From NCBI RefSeq assembly GCF_016765675.1, contig NZ_JAESWB010000371.1, forward strand, positions 184,877 through 248,876: 64,000 nucleotides of DNA, given 5' to 3'. The notes below the pieces were generated by a model. That model searched no databases and had not been told where the DNA came from. It was given only the letters and a program-made list of their open reading frames with translations. This DNA is from Neobacillus paridis. GTDB lineage: Bacteria; Bacillota; Bacilli; Bacillales; Cytobacillaceae. Shown one piece after another: positions 24,550 to 33,723 of the stretch (positions within the stretch are counted from its first letter, which is position 1; every line of letters starts with the position of its first letter). The position numbers and the translations under genes are program-made.

Positions 24550-26418
24550 ATGGGAGTGTCCATGATTTTAGCGAATGAACAATTACTTCAAGCCTATCAA
24601 TCAATTATTCTATCCATTTACAATGAAATTATTGTAACAGATAAACAGGGAATGATTTTATTTCGGAGCGGAAAACTGCAAAACTTTTGGTCTACAAACA
24701 CGACCTCCTTGCAAGGAAGAATGTTTACTGAACTCGAGGAAATTTCATTCTTTGGTGATCCCATTTTAAAATTATTAAAAAGCGAGGTACATTCTCTTCA
24801 ATTAAAGGCATGGAATGGCAATCATATTCTCATTACCGTGTTTACATCCAATCATGCGGGTGGAGAATTAATCATATGGGGATTAAAAAGTATTTCCGAT
24901 CATGTCATAGAGCCAATGGAACAATCCGATGACACAAATACCCAACATACTTCCCCGATTGTCGTCCATAGTCCAAAAATGAAAGAGGTACTTCACACGA
25001 TCGAAATGGTTTCAAAAGTATCTACAACCGTTCTTTTACTAGGGGAATCCGGTGTCGGAAAAGAAATGATCGCGAAAACCATTCATCAATTAGGAAATCG
25101 AAGCTCTAAACCGTTTATTGCCGTTAACTGCGGTGCCATTCCTGAAAATTTATTAGAAAGTGAATTATTCGGTTACGTAGGCGGAGCATTTAGTGGGGCT
25201 AACAAAAATGGGGCTCCCGGAAAATTTGAACTAGCAAATGAAGGAATCATTTTTCTCGATGAAGTTGCCGAAATGCCACTGAACTTGCAAGTAAAATTAC
25301 TTCGAGTTTTACAAGAAAAAGAAGTTACCCCATTAGGGAGCTCAAAACCGATTCATGTTGATGTCCAGATTATTGCTGCAACAAATCAATCATTAGAAAA
25401 AATGGTCAGAGAAGGACGATTCAGACAAGATTTATATTATCGGTTAAATGTCGTACCAATTGAAATCCCCTCTTTAAGGGAGAGAACAGAGGAGATCCCG
25501 TACTTAATCTATCATTTCATAGCTAAGTATAATACGTTATATCAGCGAAATATCCATATTTTACCAGATGCGATTGATTTATTTTGTATTTACGATTGGC
25601 CGGGGAATGTTCGGCAACTAGAGAATACGATTGAACGAATTGTCGTCACGAGCAAAGAATTAAACGTGGATTCAAAACTAATTCACCATTATCTTCCATG
25701 GAAAAAGACTGAAATTGAAGAACCGCCGATCGTTCATCAAATAATGCCACTGCAAGAAGCAGTTGATTTGATTGAAGAACAGCTGATTAATATGGCTATG
25801 GAAAAATATAAATCGGTTAAACTTGCAGCAAAAGTACTCGATATTAGTCAACCTACAATGAGCAGAAAGTATAAAAAAATTCGTGAGAAATTACAACAGG
25901 CAGCTCTTTCTCCTTCCAATAAAAGACAAATACTGGAGCAACATTTAAATAAACAATTACGATCCATGGCGATTGTTACTTCAGCTGTCATTCTTCCGGA
26001 AGAAATTGCTGAATTAGTGAATAATTCTAGTATTTCAACATCCACCCCCACCTATAAAAAGGTTCAAGAAAAACTAACCAAAATACGAGAACAAGAAGGA
26101 ATCATTGAGTGGGTCTACATTTTTAAACCGGTAGATTATAACAAATTTCTTACGATTGTTGCTGATGAAGATTTCATCATTCCAGCGGGACAAACATATG
26201 AGGGTCCGTCGGAAATGATGAAAGTTGCATTTGAGGCGATGAATGGGAAGCCAGGAGTAACCCCTTTATATAAAGATATTTATGGAGAATGGAAAACAAG
26301 TTTTGCTCCTTTAACGGATCATAACGGAAAAGTTTTAGCCATTATTGGATTTGACCATACGAGATCGTATATCGAAACAGAATTAAAGAAAATAGAGAAT
26401 ATGTTAAAAACGCATTAG
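24550..26418 (+). CDS. Sigma-54-dependent activator with C-terminal sensor-like domain
   Basis: The 622-residue protein is a bacterial enhancer-binding protein. Residues about 10-115 look PAS-like (NEIIVTDKQGMILFRS). The AAA+ domain (140-375) has Walker A GESGVGKE (165-172), Walker B FLDE (235-238) and a GAFTGA loop changed to GAFSGA (212-217). A Fis-type helix-turn-helix follows at about 421-446 (KLAAKVLDISQPTMSRKYKK). About 170 more residues come after it, with a Cache-like pattern (EWVYIFKP, IYGEWKTSFAPL, KVLAIIGFDHTRSY). A sensor domain behind the DNA-binding domain is unusual. It lies between and diverges from the operon it should control, and converges with the permease gene. No receiver domain is present, so it probably senses a ligand directly. 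Confidence 0.9.
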   Translation: MGVSMILANEQLLQAYQSIILSIYNEIIVTDKQGMILFRSGKLQNFWSTNTTSLQGRMFTELEEISFFGDPILKLLKSEVHSLQLKAWNGNHILITVFTSNHAGGELIIWGLKSISDHVIEPMEQSDDTNTQHTSPIVVHSPKMKEVLHTIEMVSKVSTTVLLLGESGVGKEMIAKTIHQLGNRSSKPFIAVNCGAIPENLLESELFGYVGGAFSGANKNGAPGKFELANEGIIFLDEVAEMPLNLQVKLLRVLQEKEVTPLGSSKPIHVDVQIIAATNQSLEKMVREGRFRQDLYYRLNVVPIEIPSLRERTEEIPYLIYHFIAKYNTLYQRNIHILPDAIDLFCIYDWPGNVRQLENTIERIVVTSKELNVDSKLIHHYLPWKKTEIEEPPIVHQIMPLQEAVDLIEEQLINMAMEKYKSVKLAAKVLDISQPTMSRKYKKIREKLQQAALSPSNKRQILEQHLNKQLRSMAIVTSAVILPEEIAELVNNSSISTSTPTYKKVQEKLTKIREQEGIIEWVYIFKPVDYNKFLTIVADEDFIIPAGQTYEGPSEMMKVAFEAMNGKPGVTPLYKDIYGEWKTSFAPLTDHNGKVLAIIGFDHTRSYIETELKKIENMLKTH

Positions 26419-26510
26419 GAAATTTTCTCAACATTAGCCAAAAAAAGTATAGGGGGTTGAATGTGGAAAAGCCTCTTGGAAATACGAAGGATCCAATAGC
26501 TACTAGCGTA

Positions 26511-26559
26511 AAAAAGAGAGTGCCTTCAAAATTTTTTTTGGAAGCACCCTCTTTTTTTT
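26511..26559. terminator. Bidirectional terminator between activator and permease
   Basis: Arms AAAGAGAGTGCCTTC and GGAAGCACCCTCTTT with one mismatch, flanked by A and T runs on both strands. It serves the two convergent genes. Confidence 0.85.
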
Positions 26560-26594
26560 CATTTCTCTATTAACACCATTTGAAATATGATAGA

Positions 26595-28118
26595 TCATTG
26601 CGCTTGTTTATGCGGAGAGACATATTTTTTCGGTATCGCATCATCATACGGCATGTCACTATGTCCGTAGCTGCGATGAATCATCATATAAAGTAATCCG
26701 AGACCAATAACAATGACCCCTGAAATGAGCACGATATAGTTGTCATACCAAGGTGCCTCCGGTGTTCTGGGCCAGCACATGTTGACCATTGCGATGATTC
26801 CGTAGATAAGCGCACCGATATTCACAGGCAGTCCCCACTGGCCCAATTGATACTTCCCGCTTGGCTTCCAACCTTTTAGTCTAGCTCGAAGTGCAGCAAG
26901 AACAACCATTTGGAATCCAATATAAATGCCAAATGACGCAAAACTAATGATCTTTGTAAGTGCATCTTCAGACACTTTTGAGCCAAGAACAATGATTGCT
27001 GGAACAATAGCTGCAAGAAGCAACGAATAAGGTGGAATGTGACGAGCGGGTGAAAACTTTTTTAAGAATCGGCTGCCGACAATCATATCATCACGTCCAT
27101 AAGAATAGGCTAGTCTGCTGGCTGCCGCTTGTAAGCTGATTGCACATGAAAGGAAAGAAATCAAGACAATCCCTAGAACGATCTTTGCACCAACATTACC
27201 AAATGCATTCGTTAACAATGTATCAACTGGTGTAACGTCTTTACCAGAGATAACTGCTGGAATATCAGCAACGGAAAGTACTAAAGCAAGGCTAACAAAA
27301 ACTGCGGCAGCACCGCCAATGTATATCGTCCGGCGCATGGCCTTTGGGATCAGAACACCTGGATTGGGTACTTCTTCTGCCACATCACCACAAGCCTCGA
27401 ACCCAAAATATAGAAAAGTTCCAATTAATCCAGCTGCGGCAAATGCATAAAAGTAGTTATGGCCGCCCCCGGCACCAAAAGAATCAAATAACACCCCGAG
27501 ACCATGATGTCTTTCTGTGGCAAGCAGCCAAAAACCAACTACAAGCGCACCGATAAGCTCAGCAGAAAAACCAATGACTGCTGCAGCTGCAAGAACTTTT
27601 GTGCCCAAAAAATTAATGATAGTCGAAAGTATAAGAATAACGATTGCACAAACAATGGTTGAGTTCACGGATATTTCAAAACCTAAAATCTGTGCCAGAA
27701 ATGGCCCAGCTCCATATACAACACTAGAAATGGTTACGAACAAAGCAATTAAATAAACCCAGCCGGTCATCCACGCAAATTTGCGCCCCCATAATCTTCG
27801 GGCCCAAGGATAAACCCCTCCTGCAACCGGGAATTGTGCAACAATCTCACTAAAGACAAGGGCAACTAGTAATTGTCCGAGACCGCAGATGATAAGGCTC
27901 CAAATCATTGGTGGACCACCTTGCGCAAGTGCGTACGCAAATAACGTGTACACACCTACAACTGGGGAAAGATAAGTAAATCCTAGCGAAAAATTTGCCC
28001 AAGGACTCATATCGCGGCGAAATTCAGATTCATATCCTAGTGAAGCCAAGTGTGCAGCATCACTATCAAGATGTTCTGAAGCAGAAACGCCTATTTTTTT
28101 GTTCGGATATTCTTGCAT
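26595..28118 (-). CDS. APC superfamily amino acid/amine permease
   Basis: From ATG 28118 (AAGGAGGCG 7 bp upstream) the protein has 507 residues and about 12 membrane helices. The N-terminal FSLGFTYLSPVVGVYTLFAY and GGVYPWARRLWGRKFAWM blocks are typical of the amino acid-polyamine-organocation superfamily (GABA/choline-type permeases). The frame extends upstream to 28178 but lacks a ribosome-binding site there, and the sigma-54 promoter lies at 28162-28177. It shares sigma-54 control and palindromes with the N-demethylase operon, so it probably imports the substrate, perhaps an N-methylated amine or amino acid. Confidence 0.9.
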   Translation of the reverse strand: MQEYPNKKIGVSASEHLDSDAAHLASLGYESEFRRDMSPWANFSLGFTYLSPVVGVYTLFAYALAQGGPPMIWSLIICGLGQLLVALVFSEIVAQFPVAGGVYPWARRLWGRKFAWMTGWVYLIALFVTISSVVYGAGPFLAQILGFEISVNSTIVCAIVILILSTIINFLGTKVLAAAAVIGFSAELIGALVVGFWLLATERHHGLGVLFDSFGAGGGHNYFYAFAAAGLIGTFLYFGFEACGDVAEEVPNPGVLIPKAMRRTIYIGGAAAVFVSLALVLSVADIPAVISGKDVTPVDTLLTNAFGNVGAKIVLGIVLISFLSCAISLQAAASRLAYSYGRDDMIVGSRFLKKFSPARHIPPYSLLLAAIVPAIIVLGSKVSEDALTKIISFASFGIYIGFQMVVLAALRARLKGWKPSGKYQLGQWGLPVNIGALIYGIIAMVNMCWPRTPEAPWYDNYIVLISGVIVIGLGLLYMMIHRSYGHSDMPYDDAIPKKYVSPHKQAQ

Positions 28119-28161
28119 AGTTTTACGCCTCCTTAAAGTGGTAGTAATATAGTGTAATCCA

Positions 28162-28177
28162 TGCAAATCTTGTGCCA
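28162..28177 (-). promoter_or_regulatory. Sigma-54 promoter of the permease gene
   Basis: TGGCACAAGATTTGCA on the minus strand is a full match to TGGCAC-N5-TTGCA, 44 bp before the chosen start codon. Confidence 0.9.
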
Positions 28178-28244
28178 ATGGAATAAATTACTATAATTTT
28201 CAGTAAATTCAGATTTAGGTAAAGATAGATTTTATAATGTTAAT

Positions 28245-28275
28245 TTCAATTATGAAATTTGTATTCATTTATGAA
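28245..28275. promoter_or_regulatory. Two TTCA-N4-TGAA palindromes upstream of the permease promoter
   Basis: TTCAATTATGAA (28245-28256) and TTCATTTATGAA (28264-28275) are spaced 19 bp apart, the same centre spacing as sites 2 and 3 at 24466-24496. They lie about 70-100 bp upstream of the -24 element. Confidence 0.6.
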
Positions 28276-28406
28276 TCTCATTTTAATTAATGGAGTGAAA
28301 TTGAAAATACAAATTCTTTATGGAGTAGAAAGATAAGAGGCCCCTGACATTATCTATCATTTCGGGGCAAAATAAAGAAAGGCACTAGAGGAGCTCCATT
28401 AAAAAA
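28276..28406. other. Boundary between the island and degU
   Basis: This is A+T-rich sequence with a weak GCCCC/GGGGC hairpin around 28340-28370 and no gene. With 28119-28275 it makes up the 339-bp gap between the permease and degU. Confidence 0.4.
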
Positions 28407-28424
28407 CACGCAGCGGCCTGCGTG
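28407..28424 (-). terminator. degU terminator
   Basis: CACGCAG and CTGCGTG arms with a 4-nt loop and T-rich flanks on both strands, 34 bp past the degU stop. Confidence 0.8.
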
Positions 28425-28457
28425 CTTTTGTTAAAGCTATTCATTTTCCGTTCATTC

Positions 28458-29141
28458 TTACCGGACCTCCACCCAGCCATTTTTGATGGCGGAAACGACG
28501 GCTTGCGTGCGGTCGTTGACGTTCATTTTTTGCAAAATATTGCTGACGTGGTTTTTGACCGTTTTTTCACTGATATATAAGGCCTCGCCGATGCCACGAT
28601 TGCTTTTTCCATCGGTCAGCATTTGCAGCACTTCACATTCGCGGCGCGTTAATAAATGCAGCGGACGGCGAATTTCGGTTGCCGGCAAATAAGAACCGCT
28701 GCGAGAGACACCGGCCGCAAGCTTGCGATATTCCTTCACCAAATTATGCGTCACCTTTGGATGCAGGTATGAGCCGCCGTCAGCAACAACGCGAACCGCT
28801 TCAATCAGGGCATCGGCATCCATTTCCTTTAATAGATAGCCCATTGCCCCGGTTTGCAGCGCATGGGCCACATAATTTTCATCATCGTGAATCGATAAAA
28901 TGATGACTTTTGTTTTCGGGTATTTTTCAACCAGTTTGCGAGTTGCTTCGACACCATTCATTTGCGGCATGTTGATATCCATGATCACGACATCCGGGCG
29001 GTACTCTTCGACAAGCGTTAATGCTTCAGTCCCATCATTACCTTCAGCAACCACTTGAAACGATTTTTCAAACTCTAATATTCTTTTAACACCTTCCCTA
29101 AACAACTGGTGGTCATCAATAATAATTATTTTTGTAGTCAT
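28458..29141 (-). CDS. degU: Response regulator DegU
   Basis: DegU controls exoenzymes, competence, biofilm and motility genes in Bacillus. The 227-residue protein has an N-terminal receiver domain ([11 protein letters not shown]; phosphoacceptor Asp in [13 protein letters not shown] near residue 56) and a C-terminal LuxR-type helix-turn-helix ([20 protein letters not shown] to SNILQKMNV). Length matches B. subtilis DegU (229). It follows degS, with a 125-bp gap that could hold a separate degU promoter. AGGAGGGG precedes ATG 29141. Confidence 0.97.
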   Translation of the reverse strand: MTTKIIIIDDHQLFREGVKRILEFEKSFQVVAEGNDGTEALTLVEEYRPDVVIMDINMPQMNGVEATRKLVEKYPKTKVIILSIHDDENYVAHALQTGAMGYLLKEMDADALIEAVRVVADGGSYLHPKVTHNLVKEYRKLAAGVSRSGSYLPATEIRRPLHLLTRRECEVLQMLTDGKSNRGIGEALYISEKTVKNHVSNILQKMNVNDRTQAVVSAIKNGWVEVR

Positions 29142-29266
29142 TTATGTACCCCTCCTGATCCTTTTTACTCTTTTAGAAAATAAAGGTAGTGTGTACGAAG
29201 TTCAGCTAAATTTATTTCCACCCTATAACCGAAAGATAGTTCGATAACCCATTTCTTAAAGTAACA

Positions 29267-30409
29267 CTAGTTGATTAATGGAACACGAATGGATACTGTG
29301 GTACCTTTACCCATTTTTGAATCAAAGGTGATTTCACCATTTAGCAGATCGACCCGTTCTTTCATACCGATCATCCCGAAGGACTCCGGCTTTTTCTGAT
29401 TCATATCGAAGCCAACCCCATTGTCCTTAATCATCACCAACACTGCGGTAGTAGAGAGTTCCAATCTTACTTTAATTTGGCCGGCATTAGCATGTTTCAA
29501 GGCATTCTGTACCGATTCCTGAATCAGACGAAAAAGGGCAACCTCATACTTTGGCGGCAGTCTTAGTTCGTGCCCGATCATTTCAAATTCAATACGTGAG
29601 TGGTTATGATATTCTTCGATCGTTTGTAAGTATTTTCTGAGGGTAGGGACTAAGCCTAAATCATCAAGGGCCATGGGACGAAGGTCATAGATAATCCGGC
29701 GGACTTCGTAAAGCGCCGAGCGAATCATTTTTTTAAAGCTTTGAATCTCAACTAGCGAGGCTTCTGGCCCCTCCTCACGATACACACGTTCAATTAAATC
29801 AGAGCGGACAATGACATTGGCAAGCATTTGCGCGGGTCCATCATGGATTTCCCGTGACAGGCGTTTCCGTTCTTCTTCCTGGGCCTCGATAATTTTCAAG
29901 CCAAAGTCCTGCTTTGCTTTTGCGTGTTCATAGGCTTCACCAAACTGTTTCAAATCACTTTGCAAATAATTCATCACCACTGAGATTTGCGAAATCAACT
30001 GGTCTGCCCGTTCGATCGTCTCAGTCAGGCCAATCAGCCGATACTCCAGGTCATTGCTTTTTTCAAGCAGTTGCTTCTTAAGCTGGTCATTTATTGAGAG
30101 ATCCATTTGCAGCTGATGCGCCTGTTCATACGCTTTACGGATTTCCTGTTCCGTAAAGTTTTTAAAATTTCTGCTGACTTTTGACAGCTTGTTTCGCGCC
30201 TTCTGAACCTGTGACCGCAGCTGTTCACCTTCTTCCAGCAGCTTGGCCATGGTCAACTTGATTTCTGCCAATTCATTTGTTAATTTATTGTAATCTTGAC
30301 GACATTGCTCACTGATTTGAAAAATATCACTCTTACTGCAAGTTACGGTTTCGAGCATTTCTTGACGAATCTCATCAATTGATTTTACCTGTATTTGTTC
30401 AAGTTTCAT
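29267..30409 (-). CDS. degS: Sensor histidine kinase DegS
   Basis: DegS is the soluble kinase/phosphatase for DegU. The protein has no membrane segment. It has a long coiled-coil N-terminal sensor region, then the dimerisation/phosphoacceptor block RLSREIHDGPAQMLANV (His in REIHDG), a characteristic IIYDLRPMALDDLGL, and an HATPase domain (ESVQNALKHA, KDNGVGFD, FGMIGMKERV). From ATG 30409 it has 380 residues. GGAGG lies 8 bp before this ATG, whereas the frame's first ATG at 30433 has none. Confidence 0.96.
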   Translation of the reverse strand: MKLEQIQVKSIDEIRQEMLETVTCSKSDIFQISEQCRQDYNKLTNELAEIKLTMAKLLEEGEQLRSQVQKARNKLSKVSRNFKNFTEQEIRKAYEQAHQLQMDLSINDQLKKQLLEKSNDLEYRLIGLTETIERADQLISQISVVMNYLQSDLKQFGEAYEHAKAKQDFGLKIIEAQEEERKRLSREIHDGPAQMLANVIVRSDLIERVYREEGPEASLVEIQSFKKMIRSALYEVRRIIYDLRPMALDDLGLVPTLRKYLQTIEEYHNHSRIEFEMIGHELRLPPKYEVALFRLIQESVQNALKHANAGQIKVRLELSTTAVLVMIKDNGVGFDMNQKKPESFGMIGMKERVDLLNGEITFDSKMGKGTTVSIRVPLIN

Positions 30410-30662
30410 TCTCATTTCCTCCAGGGTTATCATTTCCCTTTAGGTCTTTTATCACGTTTTACCGATAGATGCGGCGAAACCCTATTAAAAACCCCTTCCA
30501 ATCGCCCTAAAGACCCGCAAATCCCTAAAAAAATAGTATAATAGATGAATAGCAGGCAAATTTCACTTGCCAGCCGTCACCTGTATATTATAACATTCGA
30601 ACTTTACACCAATATTAAAGGTATATTTCATTAATTTTTTTAAAAAGAAAGGAAAAATTTTG

Positions 30663-31298
30663 ATGCTGTCGCGCTACTTTACCGTGAAAGAATATGGTGA
30701 ACATGAAATTATCATCCAAAAGTCTCGCTTTATTGCACAAATCAAACGTGCTGAAACGGAAACTGAAGCTCAAGCGTTTATTCAAGAAGTTAAGAAAAAG
30801 CATTGGAACGCCACTCATAACTGTTCTGCCTATCTTATCGGAGAACATGATCAAATTCAGAAAGCCAATGACGATGGTGAGCCGGGGGGAACAGCCGGTG
30901 TCCCGATGCTCGAAGTGTTGAAGAAAAGAAACCTTAAAGATACCGTCGTCGTTGTGACCCGTTACTTTGGTGGGATTAAATTAGGTGCCGGCGGTTTAAT
31001 CCGCGCTTACGGCAAAGCAACCTCTGAAGGACTGGATACGATTGGCATTGTCGAGCGAATATTGAAACAAGTAATTCATACGACGATCGACTACACATGG
31101 CTTGGGAAAATCGAAAAGGAACTGCGTGTCTCAGAACATAAAATAAAAGAAATTCATTATTTAGACAAGGTTGAAATCGAAACATACGTCGATGAAAGCC
31201 TGGTTCCAAGCTTCAGAGAATGGATGATTGAATTAACCAACGGACAATGCACCATCCGCCAGGGAGAAACCGTTTATTTAGAGGAAAACGTTGGATAA
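30663..31298 (+). CDS. yvyE: YigZ/IMPACT family protein YvyE
   Basis: The 211-residue protein has the UPF0029 (Impact) N-terminal domain with the signature DDGEPGGTAGVPMLEVL and VVVTRYFGGIKLGAGGLIRAYG, and a C-terminal DUF1949 ferredoxin-like domain. The molecular function in bacteria is not settled. B. subtilis yvyE also lies divergent from degS and next to an LCP gene, so the context is conserved. ATG 30663 has AAAGGAAAA upstream; the TTG at 30660 is less likely. Confidence 0.92.
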   Translation: MLSRYFTVKEYGEHEIIIQKSRFIAQIKRAETETEAQAFIQEVKKKHWNATHNCSAYLIGEHDQIQKANDDGEPGGTAGVPMLEVLKKRNLKDTVVVVTRYFGGIKLGAGGLIRAYGKATSEGLDTIGIVERILKQVIHTTIDYTWLGKIEKELRVSEHKIKEIHYLDKVEIETYVDESLVPSFREWMIELTNGQCTIRQGETVYLEENVG

Positions 31299-31435
31299 AA
31301 AAGGTTCATCTTTGATAATGATTATATTGGCACTTGCATAAGATGACAATTGGGAAAAAAATCACGCCATCGCAAAAAGCTTGGTTTTCGTTTAGGGCCC
31401 AAACATAGGGGTTGCGGCGTCTGCAAAAAAATATT

Positions 31436-31450
31436 TTACCAATCTGGTAA
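31436..31450. promoter_or_regulatory. Dyad near the LCP gene promoter
   Basis: TTACCA-ATC-TGGTAA is a perfect 6-bp dyad directly before a -10-like TATTATAAAAT (31453-31463), 76 bp before the LCP start. It could be an operator, and no partner protein is evident. Confidence 0.3.
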
Positions 31451-31526
31451 TCTATTATAAAATAAAGTTTAGTATTCAAGTTTTTTAGCCAGAATTAGAC
31501 ATTTTTCTACGTTGAGGAGGAACGGC

Positions 31527-32525
31527 ATGTCTATTGATAGACAATCTTATAAAAAAAGTCAAAAAAAGAAAAAAAAGTGGAGACGCATTTGGTTCTGGAT
31601 CTTGACACCAATATTATTATTGCTTGTAGGTGCGGGTGTTTACGCCGGAACATTGTACCATAAGGCGGAATCGGTCATGAATAAGTCGTATAAGCCGATT
31701 GACCGCGACAGTGCCCGGGCAAAGCCGCTGACGATTGACAAAACCTCGATTTTATTTATTGGTGTCGATGACAGCGAAAAACGGAAAAAGAATGGTCCAG
31801 GCCGTTCTGATGCCCTAATGCTTGCCACTTTTAATAAAACTGAAAAATCTGTTAAGCTGCTGAGCATTCCGCGTGATTCCTATGTTCACATTCCGGAAAA
31901 AAATATTTATACAAAAATCAACCATGCCCATGCTTATGGCGGTGTCAAGCTGACACTGGAAACAGTCGAGGAACTGCTCGATATCCCAGTTGATTACTAT
32001 GTAAAAATGAATTTCAATGCCTTTATCGATGTCGTCGATGCACTTGATGGAATTACCGTCGATGTTCCCTATACTTTCTCAGAACAAGACTCAAAAGACC
32101 ATCCTAAAGCGATTACGCTGGAAAAAGGTGTCCAAACATTAAATGGTGAACAAGCCCTGGCCCTGGCCCGCACAAGGAAAAAAGACAGTGATATCCAACG
32201 GGGCCAGAGACAGCAACAAATTCTCAAGGCCATCATGACGAAGGCAGCTTCCGTGAAGTCGCTGGCTAATTACGCAGACGTTATGAATGCAGTCGGAAAA
32301 AATATGGAAACGGATTTAACTTTTGATCAAATGAAATCCTTCCTCGGTTACCTCCAAGCTGGAAACAGCCTGAATATTGAAACGCTCAGTCTAGCCGGTT
32401 CCGACTCTTATATCGATGGAATTTACTATTATCAATTAGATCAAGCCAAATTGGCAGAAACAAAACAAATTTTACAGAATCAATTACAGCTCACCAACAA
32501 CAATACAACTTCTACTACCAATTAA
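31527..32525 (+). CDS. tagU: LytR-CpsA-Psr (LCP) family wall teichoic acid ligase
   Basis: LCP proteins transfer undecaprenyl-linked polymers such as wall teichoic acid to peptidoglycan. From ATG 31527 (GAGGAGG upstream) the protein has 332 residues. It has a very basic cytoplasmic start (KKSQKKKKKWRR), one membrane helix (about residues 23-46) and an extracellular LCP domain. The domain holds LFIGVDDSEKR, the Arg/Asp core PGRSDALMLATF and LLSIPRDSYVHIP, then YTKINHAHAYGG and ALALARTRKKDSDIQRG. The active-site Arg and Asp residues are present. It faces tagO with convergent ends. Confidence 0.93.
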   Translation: MSIDRQSYKKSQKKKKKWRRIWFWILTPILLLLVGAGVYAGTLYHKAESVMNKSYKPIDRDSARAKPLTIDKTSILFIGVDDSEKRKKNGPGRSDALMLATFNKTEKSVKLLSIPRDSYVHIPEKNIYTKINHAHAYGGVKLTLETVEELLDIPVDYYVKMNFNAFIDVVDALDGITVDVPYTFSEQDSKDHPKAITLEKGVQTLNGEQALALARTRKKDSDIQRGQRQQQILKAIMTKAASVKSLANYADVMNAVGKNMETDLTFDQMKSFLGYLQAGNSLNIETLSLAGSDSYIDGIYYYQLDQAKLAETKQILQNQLQLTNNNTTSTTN

Positions 32526-32546
32526 CCCGGAACACACTTCCGGGTT
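32524..32546 (+). terminator. tagU terminator
   Basis: AACCCGGAA and TTCCGGGTT arms with a short loop, followed by T residues; it begins at the stop codon. Confidence 0.88.
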
Positions 32547-32604
32547 TTTTGTTTGCGGTAAACAGCATAACATATTGCTGCATCCGAACACTCTAGCAAA
32601 ACAA

Positions 32605-32646
32605 AAACCGACAGCCAGCATGCGAATTCATGCTCACTATCGGTTT
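32605..32646 (-). terminator. tagO terminator
   Basis: AAACCGA...TCGGTTT outer arms with an inner AGCATG/CATGCT stem. The hairpin overlaps the tagO stop codon and is followed by TTTTTG on the minus strand. Confidence 0.75.
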
Positions 32647-33701
32647 CGTTCTGTTTTTATCATTCCCATGATCCGAAGCAATGGACGATAATTTTTATTG
32701 ATTAAACCAATGTTCTCGACAAATATTTCAATCGCTAAAAGAAGGATCGTAATAAAAATAATCGAGCCCCAAACAGTGGTCATTGTAAAAATAACAGCTG
32801 CCAGTCCAAACATTGCACTCATCGCGTAGATCAATAATACCGTTTCCCGATGGCTGTAACCCAGCTTCAAAATGCAATGATGGAGATGTGATTTATCCGG
32901 AGCCGACAATGGATTTTTATTATATAGCCGGCGAATAATCGCAAACAATGTATCTGAAATGGGAACACCCAAAATAAGGATCGGCACGACAAACGAAATG
33001 ACCGCAATATTTTTAAATCCAAGGAGGGCCAAAACGGAAATCATATAGCCTAAAAACAGCGCACCAGAATCTCCCATGAAAATCTTGGCCGGATAGAAAT
33101 TATATTTTAAAAACCCAACGGTACTGGCAATGAGAACGATGCCCATGGCAACCACATAGGCATTTCCCATCACAACCGCCATACCTGTTATCGTAATTAA
33201 AGCGATGGATGATACACCAGCTGCCAATCCGTCCAAACCGTCAATTAAATTGATCGCATTGGTGACACCGACAATCCAAAGCACCGTAATGGGAATGGTA
33301 AAGATACCGAAATCAATGCGCCCGTTAAATGGCAGATTAATGAACTCTACATCCACTCCACCCCAAAAGACAACCACAAGCGCGGCAACAATTTGTAATA
33401 AAAACTTTACCCTGGCAGAAAGATCAAAAATATCATCCAAAATCCCTGTCACCAAGATAATGAAGCCGCCAGCCACAATCGCTGGATGAGCTGCATCATA
33501 AGGACTTTCCGGCTGCAAGATCAATATTCCTAACAGAAAGCTGATAAAAATAGCCAACCCGCCTAACCGGGGCATAACTTTATGATGTACCTTGCGTTGA
33601 TTTGGTTGGTCGGTAGCTCCAATTTTAAAAGCAAGTTTTTTTACGAAAGGAGTAATAAGAATGGAGCATAAAAAACATAATATAAAGGTCAGGTACAGCA
33701 T
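32637..33701 (-). CDS. tagO: Undecaprenyl-phosphate GlcNAc-1-phosphate transferase TagO
   Basis: TagO makes GlcNAc-PP-undecaprenol, the first step of wall teichoic acid linkage synthesis, at the membrane. The 354-residue protein has about 10-11 helices and the family catalytic blocks: RKVHHKVMPRLGG, the Asp pair in TGILDDIFDL, NAINLIDGLDGLAAG, MGDSGALFLGY and HLHHCILKLG. Its length is normal for Bacillus TagO. GGAGGATC precedes ATG 33701. An extended -10 sits 78 bp upstream. Confidence 0.95.
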   Translation of the reverse strand: MLYLTFILCFLCSILITPFVKKLAFKIGATDQPNQRKVHHKVMPRLGGLAIFISFLLGILILQPESPYDAAHPAIVAGGFIILVTGILDDIFDLSARVKFLLQIVAALVVVFWGGVDVEFINLPFNGRIDFGIFTIPITVLWIVGVTNAINLIDGLDGLAAGVSSIALITITGMAVVMGNAYVVAMGIVLIASTVGFLKYNFYPAKIFMGDSGALFLGYMISVLALLGFKNIAVISFVVPILILGVPISDTLFAIIRRLYNKNPLSAPDKSHLHHCILKLGYSHRETVLLIYAMSAMFGLAAVIFTMTTVWGSIIFITILLLAIEIFVENIGLINKNYRPLLRIMGMIKTERNR

Positions 33702-33723
33702 GTAGATCCTCCTTACGGATATG

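Noticed and set aside
26455..26500. Short frame starting ATGTGG behind GGGGG after the activator gene
   Set aside because: It ends after 12 codons and lies directly before the terminator; too short and without context to support a gene.
31350..31365. Sigma-54-like TTGGCACTTGCA near yvyE (around 31328-31339)
   Set aside because: TGGCAC is directly followed by TTGCA without the 5-bp spacer, so it cannot serve as a -24/-12 promoter.
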